A stretch of DNA of 64,000 nucleotides, taken from Microbacterium terricola. GTDB lineage: Bacteria > Actinomycetota > Actinomycetes > Actinomycetales > Microbacteriaceae. The notes beneath the pieces were generated by a model. That model was not told the origin of the DNA. It was given only the letters and a program-made list of their open reading frames with translations, and ran no database searches. The stretch is from the NCBI RefSeq assembly GCF_027943945.1, contig NZ_AP027141.1, forward strand, positions 1,674,001 to 1,738,000, in the 5' to 3' direction. The translations under genes were made by a program, and so were the position numbers. Within the stretch, counting starts at the first letter, position 1; each line of letters opens with the position of its first letter. This document shows, piece after piece, positions 9,038 to 19,922 of this stretch.

Positions 9038-9322
9038 TCAGCGGCCGCCGGCCCGCTCGGCGATCGACATCAGCGCGACGCACCGGGCCCACGCCCGCTC
9101 GAAGGAGTCCGCCTCCGCTCGCGCGACGCGATCCTCTGCGCACAGCCGCAGCTGCGGCCAGTTCGGCGCGGAGCGCCACACCGGCGCTCGCGTGGCGGCG
9201 GGGTGCGGCGCGGGCCCCGGCTGCCCATCCGACAGCGATGCCGGCACCGCCACGCCCGCCACGGCGGGCAGCGCCAGCACGAGGCCGAGCGCCACTCGCC
9301 GCAGCGATGAACGCGTGCCCAT
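9038..9322 (-). CDS. Small secreted protein, unknown
   Basis: 94 residues with a plausible Sec signal peptide: a basic start (MGTRSSLRR), a hydrophobic core at about residues 10-25 and a likely cleavage after AVPA. The mature part is short, Arg/Ala-rich, with two cysteines in RLCAEDR and WARCVAL. It follows the 71-residue gene by 3 bases and is probably co-transcribed with it, divergent from the SARP-STAND regulator. I do not recognise the family. The coding call rests on the signal peptide and spacing. Confidence 0.5.
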   Translation of the reverse strand: MGTRSSLRRVALGLVLALPAVAGVAVPASLSDGQPGPAPHPAATRAPVWRSAPNWPQLRLCAEDRVARAEADSFERAWARCVALMSIAERAGGR

Positions 9323-9325
9323 CGG

Positions 9326-9541
9326 TCAGCCCCGCGGGAGCACGGGAACCGGCGTCGCCCGCCGGTGCGCGTGCACGCGCAGCCAGGTGCCGAAGCGCAC
9401 CCGCGCAGACACCCGCGGCGGGTCAGGCGCGATCGTGACCCCTCGCTCCGCCTGGCTGCGCTGCCGCGCTCGATCACGGACGAGGTCGAGTGTGCGGCGC
9501 TCCGCCTGCGCGTACGCGACGGAGCTCATGTATGAATCCAT
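9326..9541 (-). CDS. Small basic protein divergent from SARP-STAND regulator
   Basis: 71 residues from the ATG at 9541, with a strong Shine-Dalgarno (CAGGAG) 8-10 bases upstream; the longer frame to 9991 lacks this and runs into the regulator gene. The protein is Arg-rich with a helical first half (residues 8-34) and a Pro-rich second half. No domain is recognised. It starts 59 bases from the CGGTACCC repeat array. By analogy with AfsR of Streptomyces, which activates the neighbouring small gene afsS, it is a candidate target of the divergent regulator. That link is inference; no homology to AfsS is claimed. Confidence 0.6.
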   Translation of the reverse strand: MDSYMSSVAYAQAERRTLDLVRDRARQRSQAERGVTIAPDPPRVSARVRFGTWLRVHAHRRATPVPVLPRG

Positions 9542-9599
9542 GTCCTGTCTCCTGACGTGTGGTCGTCGATGATGACGCTGAGTCCACGGTCCCGCTCGG

Positions 9600-9643
9600 C
9601 GGTACCCGTCCCCTGCCCGACCGGTACCCATCCGGTACCCATC
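9600..9643. repeat. Four-unit 11-bp array, CGGTACCC core: candidate SARP binding site
   Basis: CGGTACCC occurs at 9600-9607, 9622-9629 and 9633-9640. Steps are 22 and 11 bp, so all copies lie on one face of the helix. The missing phase at 9611-9618 holds a degenerate copy (5 of 8 matches). SARP-family activators are known to bind direct repeats spaced by 11 or 22 bp. The array sits between the divergent 71-residue gene and a gene whose product begins with a SARP-type domain. Confidence 0.65.
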
Positions 9644-9657
9644 GCACCCGCCATGCG

Positions 9658-9686
9658 TTGACGCGCGCGGACGGCGGCTCCACACT
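9658..9686 (+). promoter_or_regulatory. Promoter of SARP-STAND gene, probably leaderless
   Basis: TTGACG (9658-9663), a 17-base spacer and CACACT (9681-9686). The ATG at 9693 is 6 bases after the -10, so transcription may start at the start codon. The 11-bp repeat array ends 14 bases upstream of the -35. Confidence 0.45.
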
Positions 9687-9692
9687 GACCCC

Positions 9693-12600
9693 ATGACCGT
9701 CAGGGTCCTGGGGCCGCTCGACACCGGCGCACCGCAGCTCAGCCCGCGCGAGCGCACGATCCTCAGCGCCCTCCTCGTCCGGCTCGGCTCGTCCGTCGCA
9801 CCCGATGAGCTCGCTGACGCCTGCTGGGGCGCGGACGTGCCGGCGACCTGGCCGCAGCAGGTCAAGAAGTCGATCTCGACGATTCGCGCACGGCTCGGCC
9901 ACGAGGCCGTGCAGACCAGAGGATCGGAGTACGCCGCCGGGATCGACCCGGAGGCCATCGACGCCGTGCGGTTCGAGCGCCTCGTGTCCACGGCTCGGCA
10001 GCACGCGCTGCACGGCGACGTCGATCGTGCCGTCGATGCCTATCAGCGCGCGCTCGGCCTGTGGCGCGGGTCGCCCTATCCGGATGTGGCGTCATGGGAA
10101 CCGGGCGTCGTCGAGGCGCTGCGACTGGCCGACATCCGCGACAGCGTCGAAGAGGAGCTCCTCGACGCCCGGCTGCGCTCCGGCGAGCAGCGCGCCGTCA
10201 TTCCGACCGCGGAGCGCCTCGTCCGCGAGAACCCGCTTCGTGAGGACCGCTGGGCGATCCTCGCCCTGGCCAACTACCGCGCCGGCCGCCAGGCCGAGGC
10301 TCTCGCGACGGTGCGTGCGGCGCGGGAGCGTCTGCTCGACGAGCTCGGCATCGAGCCGGGTGCGCGCCTGCGCGACCTCGAGACGGGGATGCTGCGGCAG
10401 GACCCCGCGCTGCTGCCCGCGCAGGAGCTGCTGTCGACGAGCCCGGACTGCCCTTACCCGGGCCTCGCCGCGTTCGGCCCCGACGACGCCGACCTCTTCT
10501 TCGGACGCGAGCCCGACATCGAGGCGATCATCGAGCGTGTGCGCCCCGGCGCGATCGTCACCGTCTCCGGACCGTCGGGGTCCGGCAAGTCGTCGCTCGT
10601 GCTCGCCGGGGTCGTCCCGCGGCTCGAGGCGCCGCAGCGCACCATCCGGATCATCCATCCGAGCGGTGGCGGCGCCGCGGCGGTCCGCGACGCGGCCGCG
10701 CACGGTGCGACGGTGCTCGTCATCGACCAGGCGGAGGAGCTGGTGCACGCTCCCGCGGACGAGATCGCCGAATTCTGCGCACGCGTGGCAGCGTTCCTCG
10801 AGGAGGGGGGCGCGGTGATCGTCACCGTGCGCTCCGACTTCCTGGATCGCGCGACCGGACTCCCCGGTGTCGGTGTGGCGCTCGGCCGAGGCGTCTACGC
10901 CCTCGCGCCCCTCACCGCCGACGCCCTGCGCGAGGCCGTAGAGGGACCGGCCAGGCGCGCGAGACTGCGTCTGGAGCCCGGCCTGGTCGAGCTGGTGCTG
11001 CGCGACGCGGCTGATCGCGCCACCACCCTCCCGCACGTCTCCCACGCGCTGCGGGAGACGTGGTCGCGGCGCGAGGGCTCGACACTCACCGTCGACGGAT
11101 ACGAGACCGCCGGCGGCATCGCAGGGGCGATCGCCCAGTCCGCCGACACCCTCTACCGCTCCCTCGATGCCGCAGATCAGGAACTGTGCCGAGCCCTCAT
11201 GATGAGGCTGGTCGAACGAGAGCCCGGCGGGGCGGCCCTGCGCCGACGCGTGGCCGCGGCTCCGCTCGTGGCGGATCCGGACCGACGGCGGATCATCGAG
11301 CGACTCGTGGATGCACGGCTCATCGCGGCAGACGGAGATGCCATCGTCATCGCACATGAGGCGGTCGCCACGGCGTGGCCGCGGCTGGACGGCTGGCTCG
11401 CCGACGACGCAGAGGGAGGACGCCTCCTGCGCGCGCTCGAGTCCGCAGTCCAGACATGGGAGGCGGACGGGCGACCGGATGACGGGCTGCTGCGCGGCGC
11501 GCGGCTGCACGCGACGATGGAGTGGCGGGACGCCGCCTCCCCCGACCTCACCGAGGCTGAGACCGCGTACCTCGCCGCCTCAGCCACGCGGGAGCAGGAT
11601 GACGTGCGTGAGCTGGAACTGCGGGCGGCCGCGCAGCGCACACAGAACCGCCGACTGCGCTGGGCGCTCGCGGTGGCCGCGGTCCTGCTCGTCGTGGCAC
11701 TCGTCTCCGGGGGCGTGGCAGCCGTCCAGGGTCGCGTGGCCGCTGCGGCGGCCGAAGACTCCCTCATCGAAGCGGTGACCGCGAAATCGCGGGCGCTGCA
11801 GGACACCGCACGCGACGTCGGAGCGCTGCTCGCGGCGGAGGCGTATCGCCGCTGGCCGGACGACCCGCGCACCCAGGCGGCACTGATGTCCACGATGACC
11901 GCCGCCGGAGGCGTCGAAGCCGTGACGTATCTCGACGATGCGGAGTGGCGCAGCGGCATGTACCCGATTCCCGGCACGGACGAGGTCGTCGCCGCGAGGG
12001 GGACCACGGTGCGCATCAACGATCTGCGCACCGGGGAGGTGCTGCGCGTCCTCGAGACGAGCATGGCGCCGAGCGACCAGCTCTTCCGCCCATGGGTGCG
12101 CGTGAGCGCCGACGGGAGCACGATCGCCGTTCTCCAGCACTTCTGGGGCGAAGGCACGGCGATCGAGGACGACCGTGAGAAGGTCTACTTCTTCGACGCG
12201 TCCAGTGGCGGGCTCATCGGCTCCCCCGTCGATGTCGCCGTCGGCGCCGAGACGTTCGCGCTGAGCAGCGACGGCCGGTTCGCCACGTGGGCGTTCCCCG
12301 GCACCGTGGTGGTCGTGGAACGTGACACCGGGATCGTCCGCTCGACGGATGCGTTCGCCCCGGAGCGCAGCGCGCTCGGGGCGCACGCCACATCGACCTT
12401 CACGGCAGATGATTCCCTGCTCTTCGGCAACGCCGACGGTGACGTGTGGACACTGGACCCGGTCACGCTGCGCGCGGACGCACACGTGAAGCTCCCCGCG
12501 GGCTATGTGCAGTGGGCGCTGGTCGCGACGGCCGACGGCACGGTCTTCGCACTCGGGGATCTCGGCATCCTCGCGTTCGACCGCGACGGTCGCGAGCTCT

Positions 12601-13895
12601 GGCGGCACGTGTTCGAACGGGACGGCGAATGCAGCCGCATCACGGCGTCGTCCGCATCGCAGGTCGCGGTCTGCGGAGACGAGACCGGGGCGGTGCGCGT
12701 GCGCAGCCTCACCTCGGGCGAGACACTCATCCCCGACATGAATTACCAGCTCGGCGCCGGGGGCGATCTCGCCATGACCGAGGACGGCCGTCAGGTCCTC
12801 CTGATGAGCGCCACCGCACCGGCGGTGGGCGTCGTCAGGGTCGACGGGGCCGGCCCTGCCAGCGAACGGATAGCCGCGGGCTGGACGCCCGACGGCGGCT
12901 TCTCCCCCGACGGGAGCCAGATCTTCGTCGAGAACATGGGCAACTACAGCGAGGCAGCCGACGCGCCGACGTTCGCGGTGTGGGACGTCGCATCCGACCG
13001 GCCGACCTTCCGCGTCCCCGAGGACGTCACGGACAGCTATGACGGCTTCCTCGGCGGCGGACGCTGGCTGGACGAGCAGACGCTCCTCACGTGGGAGGTC
13101 ACCGTCGACGACGATGGGACGGAGCAGTACTCGGCCCGCGTGATCGACCTGACCACCGGTCGGTTCATCGACTCGGCGATCCCCGACGACACGTGGGAGG
13201 TCTTCGACTCGAACGTGCCCGACCGCGTTCTGGTGGCGACCGAGGACACGCTGCGCGCCGAGGCGATCGACTCCGCCACCCTGGCCGTTGCCGGGACCTC
13301 CGTGCCGATCACCACGAGGGACGATCACATCAGCGACACCGCTGACGGCACCCGCCTCGTCCGCACGATCTATGACTCCGGGCCTGATCGCTGGCAGACG
13401 GACATCCTCGACACCGAGACCGGTGAGGTGCTGGCGAGCGGTCTGCCGACGGTGGACGTCACCCGTGTGCTCCCGGACGGTCAGATCCTCGGCGCCGACG
13501 AGTCGTCGATCGCCCGCTACAGCGGCGACGACCTCAGCCGCATCTCCACGCTGCCCGTCGAGCTGGCATGGATCTGGCAGATGGACGTGAGCGCGGACGC
13601 CGACATCCTGCTCGCGCAGGGACAGTCCGACACGAACGTCGCGCTCGTCGACCTCGACGACAACCTGCCGCTCGGCGACCCGCTCCCCAACGCGGGACCG
13701 GGGCGAGCCGTGCTCGCGGCAGACGGCTCGGTGTTCGCGGTACCAGGACCCTCCGGGGTCGTGCTGTGGACGCTCGACCCGCAGGAGCACGCAGAGGCGG
13801 CCTGCCGGCTCGCCGGTCGCGACCTCACCGCCGACGAGTGGCAGACCTACCTCAGCGACCTCGGGCCGCAGCATCCGATCTGTCCCGGCACATGA
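9693..13895 (+). CDS. SARP-type DNA-binding / nSTAND1 NTPase / TM / WD40-like regulator
   Basis: A 1400-residue signal-transducing regulator. Residues 1-95 form a winged-helix domain and about 96-240 a BTAD helical domain, together the SARP (AfsR-like) module. Residues 248-640 are an nSTAND1 NTPase beginning CPYPGLAAFGPDDADLFFGRE. Walker A GPSGSGKSS is at 293-301 and Walker B VLVIDQAEE near 341-349. One hydrophobic helix lies at about 657-680, with an Arg-rich flank before it. Residues 690-1400 are WD40-like beta-propeller repeats ending in ACRLAGRDLTADEWQTYL, a tail seen in STAND-WD40 proteins. The predicted topology puts DNA-binding and NTPase parts inside and the propeller outside. It may activate the divergent small genes and itself via the 11-bp repeats. 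Ligand unknown; a defence role is possible but unsupported here. Confidence 0.85.
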   Translation: MTVRVLGPLDTGAPQLSPRERTILSALLVRLGSSVAPDELADACWGADVPATWPQQVKKSISTIRARLGHEAVQTRGSEYAAGIDPEAIDAVRFERLVSTARQHALHGDVDRAVDAYQRALGLWRGSPYPDVASWEPGVVEALRLADIRDSVEEELLDARLRSGEQRAVIPTAERLVRENPLREDRWAILALANYRAGRQAEALATVRAARERLLDELGIEPGARLRDLETGMLRQDPALLPAQELLSTSPDCPYPGLAAFGPDDADLFFGREPDIEAIIERVRPGAIVTVSGPSGSGKSSLVLAGVVPRLEAPQRTIRIIHPSGGGAAAVRDAAAHGATVLVIDQAEELVHAPADEIAEFCARVAAFLEEGGAVIVTVRSDFLDRATGLPGVGVALGRGVYALAPLTADALREAVEGPARRARLRLEPGLVELVLRDAADRATTLPHVSHALRETWSRREGSTLTVDGYETAGGIAGAIAQSADTLYRSLDAADQELCRALMMRLVEREPGGAALRRRVAAAPLVADPDRRRIIERLVDARLIAADGDAIVIAHEAVATAWPRLDGWLADDAEGGRLLRALESAVQTWEADGRPDDGLLRGARLHATMEWRDAASPDLTEAETAYLAASATREQDDVRELELRAAAQRTQNRRLRWALAVAAVLLVVALVSGGVAAVQGRVAAAAAEDSLIEAVTAKSRALQDTARDVGALLAAEAYRRWPDDPRTQAALMSTMTAAGGVEAVTYLDDAEWRSGMYPIPGTDEVVAARGTTVRINDLRTGEVLRVLETSMAPSDQLFRPWVRVSADGSTIAVLQHFWGEGTAIEDDREKVYFFDASSGGLIGSPVDVAVGAETFALSSDGRFATWAFPGTVVVVERDTGIVRSTDAFAPERSALGAHATSTFTADDSLLFGNADGDVWTLDPVTLRADAHVKLPAGYVQWALVATADGTVFALGDLGILAFDRDGRELWRHVFERDGECSRITASSASQVAVCGDETGAVRVRSLTSGETLIPDMNYQLGAGGDLAMTEDGRQVLLMSATAPAVGVVRVDGAGPASERIAAGWTPDGGFSPDGSQIFVENMGNYSEAADAPTFAVWDVASDRPTFRVPEDVTDSYDGFLGGGRWLDEQTLLTWEVTVDDDGTEQYSARVIDLTTGRFIDSAIPDDTWEVFDSNVPDRVLVATEDTLRAEAIDSATLAVAGTSVPITTRDDHISDTADGTRLVRTIYDSGPDRWQTDILDTETGEVLASGLPTVDVTRVLPDGQILGADESSIARYSGDDLSRISTLPVELAWIWQMDVSADADILLAQGQSDTNVALVDLDDNLPLGDPLPNAGPGRAVLAADGSVFAVPGPSGVVLWTLDPQEHAEAACRLAGRDLTADEWQTYLSDLGPQHPICPGT

Positions 13896-13899
13896 CAGA

Positions 13900-13944
13900 C
13901 CCGCCCGCCGGCACCCCGGGTGGGGGCGACGACGGGCGGGCGGG
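13900..13944. terminator. GC-rich inverted repeat between convergent genes
   Basis: A perfect 10-bp stem (CCCGCCCGCC at 13900-13909 with GGCGGGCGGG at 13935-13944) and a 25-base loop lie between the ends of the SARP-STAND gene and ilvC. No T-tract follows on either strand, so it is not a classical intrinsic terminator, but its position suits bidirectional termination. Confidence 0.4.
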
Positions 13945-13976
13945 AGCCGTGCCGGATCGGACGGCGGCTTGTCAGG

Positions 13977-15543
<1,567 letters not shown>

Positions 15544-15545
15544 GG

Positions 15546-17348
15546 TCAGGCCTCCTCGTCGAACGTCGGCGCGTGATCGCGCGCGTACTGGACATAGCTG
15601 TTGCTGACGCCCTGCGGCACCATCGGCCACACCATCGCGTCGGCGCTCACGACGAAGTCGATCACCACGGGCCGGTCGTTGGTCTCGAGTGCGGTCTGGA
15701 TCGCCGCATCCACGTCCTCCTCCTTCTCCACGCGGATCGCGAGGCAGCCGTACGCCTCGGCGAGCTTCACGAAGTCGGGGATGCGGACGGTGCCGTGACC
15801 GGTGTTGAGGTTGGTGTGCGAGTAGCGGCCGTCGTAGAACAGCGTCTGCCACTGCCGCACCATGCCCAGCGACGAGTTGTTGATGATCGCGACCTTGATC
15901 GGGATGTTGTTGATCGCGCAGGTGGCGAGCTCCTGATTGGTCATCTGGAAGCAGCCGTCGCCGTCGATCGCCCACACGTGCCGGTCAGGCTCCGCCACCT
16001 TCGCGCCCATCGCGGCGGGCACCGAGTACCCCATGGTTCCGGCGCCGCCGGAGTTCAGCCAGGCGTTGGGACGCTCGTACTTGATGAACTGCGCGGCCCA
16101 CATCTGGTGCTGGCCGACACCCGCGGCGTAGATGCCCTCGGGACCGGTGAGCTCGCCGATGCGCTGGATCACGTACTGCGGCGACATCAGCCCGTCTGTG
16201 GGCTGGGTGTAGCCGAGCGGGAACTCGTCGCGGAGTCCGTCGAGGAACGACCACCACTCGGCGATGTCGGGCTTCACCGACTCGACCGCAGAGTGGTAGG
16301 CGCCGGCGAGGTCGACGAGGACGTCCTTCAGGTCGCCCACGATGGGCACGTCGGCCGTGCGGATCTTGGAGATCTCGGCCGGGTCGATGTCGACGTGCAC
16401 GACCTTGGCGTTCGGCGCGAACAACGCGGCCTTGCCCGTGACGCGGTCGTCGAAACGGGCGCCGAGCGAGATCAGCAGGTCGGCCTCCTGCAGCGCGAGC
16501 ACCGCGGGGACGGTGCCGTGCATGCCCGGCATGCCGAGGTGCTGCTGGTGCGAGTCGGGGAACGCGCCGCGGGCCATCAGCGTCGTGACGACCGGTGCGC
16601 CGGTCGCCTCGGCCAGCGCGAGAAGCTCGGCCGACGCCTGCGCGCGGATCACGCCGCCGCCGACGTACAGCACCGGCTTCGCCGACTCGGCGAGCAGCTG
16701 GGCCGCCGCCTGGATCTGCTTGCCGTGCGCCTTCGTGACGGGGCGGTAGCCGGGCAGGTCGATCTTGGGCGGCCAGACGAACGCGGCCTCGGCCTGCTGG
16801 GCGTCCTTCGTGATGTCCACGAGCACGGGGCCCGGTCGGCCGGTGCCCGCGATCTCGAAGGCCGCGGCGATGGCGCCGGGGATGTCCTCGGCGCGCTTCA
16901 CCAGGAACGAGTGCTTCGTGATCGGCATCGTGATGCCGACGATGTCGGCCTCCTGGAACGCGTCGGTGCCCATCAGGTTCGAGAACACCTGGCCGGTGAT
17001 GCAGACGATCGGCACCGAGTCCATGTAGGCGTCGGCGATCGCGGTCACGAGGTTGGTCGCCCCGGGGCCGGAGGTCGCGATGGCGACCCCGATCTTGTTC
17101 GACGCGGACGCGTAGCCCTCCGCGGCGTGGCCGGCGCCCTGTTCGTGGCGCACCAGGATGTGACGCAGGTCGGTGCTGTCCATCAGCGGGTCGTACACCG
17201 GCAGGATGGCGCCGCCCGGCAGCCCGAAGACGTCGGTGACGCCGAGCAGCTCGAGCGAGCGGACGACCGCCTGCGCACCCGTGAGCACGGGCGCTGCGGC
17301 GGTGCGGGCGGGAGGCCGTGGAACGGCCGTCGCGGATTCGGCGGGCAT
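15546..17348 (-). CDS. ilvB: Acetolactate synthase catalytic (large) subunit
   Basis: ThDP/FAD enzyme condensing two pyruvates, or pyruvate with 2-oxobutyrate, the first common step of valine/isoleucine synthesis. It has 600 residues. The catalytic glutamate lies in [17 protein letters not shown] near residue 70; the ThDP motif [12 protein letters not shown]...NN is near residue 460-490. The ATG at 17348 has AGGAG 8 bases upstream; an in-frame GTG at 17363 would bury that ribosome site in the coding region. ilvD ends 42 bases upstream. Confidence 0.97.
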   Translation of the reverse strand: MPAESATAVPRPPARTAAAPVLTGAQAVVRSLELLGVTDVFGLPGGAILPVYDPLMDSTDLRHILVRHEQGAGHAAEGYASASNKIGVAIATSGPGATNLVTAIADAYMDSVPIVCITGQVFSNLMGTDAFQEADIVGITMPITKHSFLVKRAEDIPGAIAAAFEIAGTGRPGPVLVDITKDAQQAEAAFVWPPKIDLPGYRPVTKAHGKQIQAAAQLLAESAKPVLYVGGGVIRAQASAELLALAEATGAPVVTTLMARGAFPDSHQQHLGMPGMHGTVPAVLALQEADLLISLGARFDDRVTGKAALFAPNAKVVHVDIDPAEISKIRTADVPIVGDLKDVLVDLAGAYHSAVESVKPDIAEWWSFLDGLRDEFPLGYTQPTDGLMSPQYVIQRIGELTGPEGIYAAGVGQHQMWAAQFIKYERPNAWLNSGGAGTMGYSVPAAMGAKVAEPDRHVWAIDGDGCFQMTNQELATCAINNIPIKVAIINNSSLGMVRQWQTLFYDGRYSHTNLNTGHGTVRIPDFVKLAEAYGCLAIRVEKEEDVDAAIQTALETNDRPVVIDFVVSADAMVWPMVPQGVSNSYVQYARDHAPTFDEEA

Positions 17349-17390
17349 GGTGATGCTCCTCACAGATCAGTCGAGAAGATGTCGAGCCTT

Positions 17391-19109
17391 CTACCCGGTG
17401 ACCGCGCCCTCCGCAGCGGAGCGCACGAGCTTCGAGTATTTGGCCAGGACGCCACGGGTATAGCGCGGGGGAAGCGGCTCCCAGCCTTCACGGCGGGAGA
17501 CAAGCTCAGCGTCGTCGACGAGTAGGTCGAGAGTGCGAGCCGCGATATCGACCCGTATGAGATCACCATCGCGCACGAATGCAATCGGACCTGCGTCCGC
17601 TGCTTCGGGTGCTATGTGGCCGATGCACAGGCCGGTTGTGCCGCCTGAGAATCTGCCGTCCGTCAAGAGTAGTACATCTTTTCCGAGGCCCGCGCCCTTG
17701 ATGGCGGCGGTGATCGCGAGCATCTCACGCATTCCGGGGCCGCCCTTGGGGCCTTCGTAGCGGATCACCACGACGTCGCCGGCGTTGATCTGCCCGGCCT
17801 CGAGGGCGTCCATCGCGCCACGCTCGCGCTCGAAGACACGGGCGGGACCCTCGAACACGTTCCCGTCGAAGCCCGCCGACTTCACGACCGCGCCCTCCGG
17901 GGCGATCGAACCGTGCAGGATCGTGATGCCGCCGGTCGCGTGGATCGGGTCGTCGAAGCGGTGGATGACGTCGCCGTCGACCGGGTCGGGGTTCAGGTCG
18001 CGCAGGTTCTCGGCGAGCGTCTTGCCGGTCACGGTGAGCGCGTCGCCGTGCAGCAGGCCCTCGTCGAGCATGGCCTTCATGATGACGGGGATGCCGCCGT
18101 GGCGGTCGACGTCGTTCATGACGTACTTGCCGAACGGCTTCATGTCGGCCACGTGCGGCACCTTGTCGCCGATGCGGTTGAAGTCGTGCAGGTTGAGCTC
18201 GACTTCGGCCTCGTTCGCGATCGCCAGCAGGTGCAGGACGACGTTGGTCGAGCCGCCGAGGGCCATCGCGAGGGCGATCGCGTTCTCGAACGCCTCGGGC
18301 GTGAGGATGTCGCGCGTGGTGATGCCCTGCTTCAGAAGGTTGACGACGGCTTCGCCCGACCGGTGCGCGTAGTAGTCGCGGCGCCGGTCCGCCGAGGGCG
18401 GCGCGGCGGAGCCGGGCAGGCTGAGCCCGAGCGCCTCGGCCACCGAGGCCATCGTGTTGGCGGTGTACATGCCGCCGCAGGCGCCCTCACCGGGCGCGAT
18501 GGCGCACTCGATGCGCTTGAGGTCGGCTTCGCTCATCTTGCCCGCGAGGCATGCGCCGACGGCCTCGAACGAGTCGATGATCGTGACGTCCTTCTCCGTG
18601 CCGTCGCTGAGCTTGACCCAGCCGGGCGCGATGGAGCCCGCGTACAGGAACACGCTCGAGAGGTCGAGTCGGGCCGAGGCCATCAGCATCCCGGGGATCG
18701 ACTTGTCGCAGCCCGCGAGCAGTACCGAGCCGTCGAGGCGCTCGGCCATCATGACCGTCTCGACCGAGTCGGCGATGACCTCGCGCGAGACCAGTGAGAA
18801 GTGCATGCCCTCGTGGCCCATCGAGATGCCGTCCGACACCGAGATGGTGCCGAACTGCAGCGGGTAGCCGCCGCCGGCGTGGACGCCCTCCTTGGCTCCC
18901 TGGGCGAGCCGGTCGAGGCTCAGGTTGCACGGCGTGATCTCGTTCCAGCTCGACGCGATGCCGATCTGGGGCTTGTCCCAATCCTCGTCGCCCATACCGA
19001 CCGCGCGGAGCATTCCGCGTGACGTGGTGGCCTCGATGCCGTCCGTGACGACGCGGCTGCGGGGCTTGATGTCGATCGAAGACGGGGTGGATGCTGCGGC
19101 TTCAGGCAT
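17391..19109 (-). CDS. ilvD: Dihydroxy-acid dehydratase
   Basis: Fe-S enzyme dehydrating 2,3-dihydroxy-isovalerate and -methylvalerate; 572 residues, first gene of the ilvD-ilvB-ilvN-ilvC operon. Cluster-binding cysteines are in [35 protein letters not shown] and the upstream NxTPCN-type segment (EITPCNLSL). The ATG at 19109 is exactly 6 bases after TAGACT, so the operon mRNA appears leaderless. That leaves no room for a leader-peptide attenuator or T-box, and feedback through IlvN is the visible control. Confidence 0.97.
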   Translation of the reverse strand: MPEAAASTPSSIDIKPRSRVVTDGIEATTSRGMLRAVGMGDEDWDKPQIGIASSWNEITPCNLSLDRLAQGAKEGVHAGGGYPLQFGTISVSDGISMGHEGMHFSLVSREVIADSVETVMMAERLDGSVLLAGCDKSIPGMLMASARLDLSSVFLYAGSIAPGWVKLSDGTEKDVTIIDSFEAVGACLAGKMSEADLKRIECAIAPGEGACGGMYTANTMASVAEALGLSLPGSAAPPSADRRRDYYAHRSGEAVVNLLKQGITTRDILTPEAFENAIALAMALGGSTNVVLHLLAIANEAEVELNLHDFNRIGDKVPHVADMKPFGKYVMNDVDRHGGIPVIMKAMLDEGLLHGDALTVTGKTLAENLRDLNPDPVDGDVIHRFDDPIHATGGITILHGSIAPEGAVVKSAGFDGNVFEGPARVFERERGAMDALEAGQINAGDVVVIRYEGPKGGPGMREMLAITAAIKGAGLGKDVLLLTDGRFSGGTTGLCIGHIAPEAADAGPIAFVRDGDLIRVDIAARTLDLLVDDAELVSRREGWEPLPPRYTRGVLAKYSKLVRSAAEGAVTG

Positions 19110-19115
19110 TCTCGC

Positions 19116-19121
19116 AGTCTA
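19116..19121 (-). promoter_or_regulatory. -10 hexamer of leaderless ilvDBNC promoter
   Basis: TAGACT on the minus strand, 6 bases before the ilvD ATG. It lies at the stop codon of otsB, so this promoter sits at the end of the otsAB operon. Confidence 0.5.
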
Positions 19122-19922
19122 TTCCCGCGCGGCACCCCGCAGTTCCGCGAGCCGCTCGAGCAGCGCCGCGAATGCGGAGATGTCGGTGACGCGGATGGCG
19201 GCCGACGTGTCGCCGGCCCCGACCCGCACCCCGAGGTCGTCGGCGTCGAGCCCGGCGATCGCGTCCTCGTCGGTGACGTCGTCGCCGGCGAACAGCACGG
19301 CGGTCGCCTCTGTGCGTTCGCGCAGCGCGGCGACGGCGGTGTCCTTGCCCTCTTGGCGGAAGGCGTACTCGACGATGTTGTGCCCGGTGCGCCGCCGCCA
19401 GCCCGCGGCCTCCGCGGCGACGAGCCCGTCGATCGCCTCCCGCGCCGCCGCGGCGTCCTCGGGGCTCGACAGTCGCGTGTGCACGCCGAACCCGAAGGTC
19501 TTCGGCTCGATCCACACACCGTCGAACGCCGCCGCCGTCTGTTCGGCATGGGCGCGAAGGGTGTCGCGCAGCTCGCGCTCGTCGGCGTCGTCATCCGGCT
19601 CGATGGCGCCCGCGCCCGGGGTCCAGTACTCCGCCCCATGGGAGCCGGCGAGCAGCAGCGGGGAGTCGTCGGCGTGCTCCGCGATCTCACGCAGGTCGTG
19701 CAGGCTCCGGCCGGAGACGAGCGCGACGGTCGTCGCGGGCGCCGCGATGAGCGCGTCCAGGGCGGCCCGCGCCTCCGGCGCCATGCGCGCCTGCATCGGA
19801 TCGTCCACGAGGGGTGACAGCGTGCCGTCGAAGTCGAGGGCCACCAGCAGCCGTTCTGCCGCGGCGATCCGGCGGAGCTCGGCCTCGGCCTCGTCGGGCT
19901 GCTGCGCGGCGTCGATCGTCAT
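19119..19922 (-). CDS. otsB: Trehalose-6-phosphate phosphatase
   Basis: HAD-superfamily phosphatase of 267 residues releasing trehalose from trehalose-6-phosphate. HAD motif I is LVALDFDGTLSPLVDDP (nucleophile Asp near residue 29), the Ser motif is ALVSGRSL, and the acidic metal motif is FAGDDVTDEDAI. The ATG at 19922 overlaps the otsA stop (ATGA). A longer frame to 20003 starts inside otsA with no ribosome site. Second step of the OtsAB osmoprotectant pathway. Confidence 0.94.
   Translation of the reverse strand: MTIDAAQQPDEAEAELRRIAAAERLLVALDFDGTLSPLVDDPMQARMAPEARAALDALIAAPATTVALVSGRSLHDLREIAEHADDSPLLLAGSHGAEYWTPGAGAIEPDDDADERELRDTLRAHAEQTAAAFDGVWIEPKTFGFGVHTRLSSPEDAAAAREAIDGLVAAEAAGWRRRTGHNIVEYAFRQEGKDTAVAALRERTEATAVLFAGDDVTDEDAIAGLDADDLGVRVGAGDTSAAIRVTDISAFAALLERLAELRGAARE

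Noticed and set aside
9070-9477. 135-codon frame overlapping both small genes
   Set aside because: Very Arg/Cys-rich, no ribosome site; the frames with a signal peptide and strong ribosome site are preferred.
9693-13895. Calling the STAND protein an antiphage defence gene
   Set aside because: nSTAND modules occur in defence, but here the N-terminus is a SARP DNA-binding module with a matching repeat array and there are no defence genes nearby.
17349-19130. T-box or leader-peptide attenuator controlling the ilv operon
   Set aside because: ilvD appears leaderless and the 42-base ilvD-ilvB gap is too short for either.
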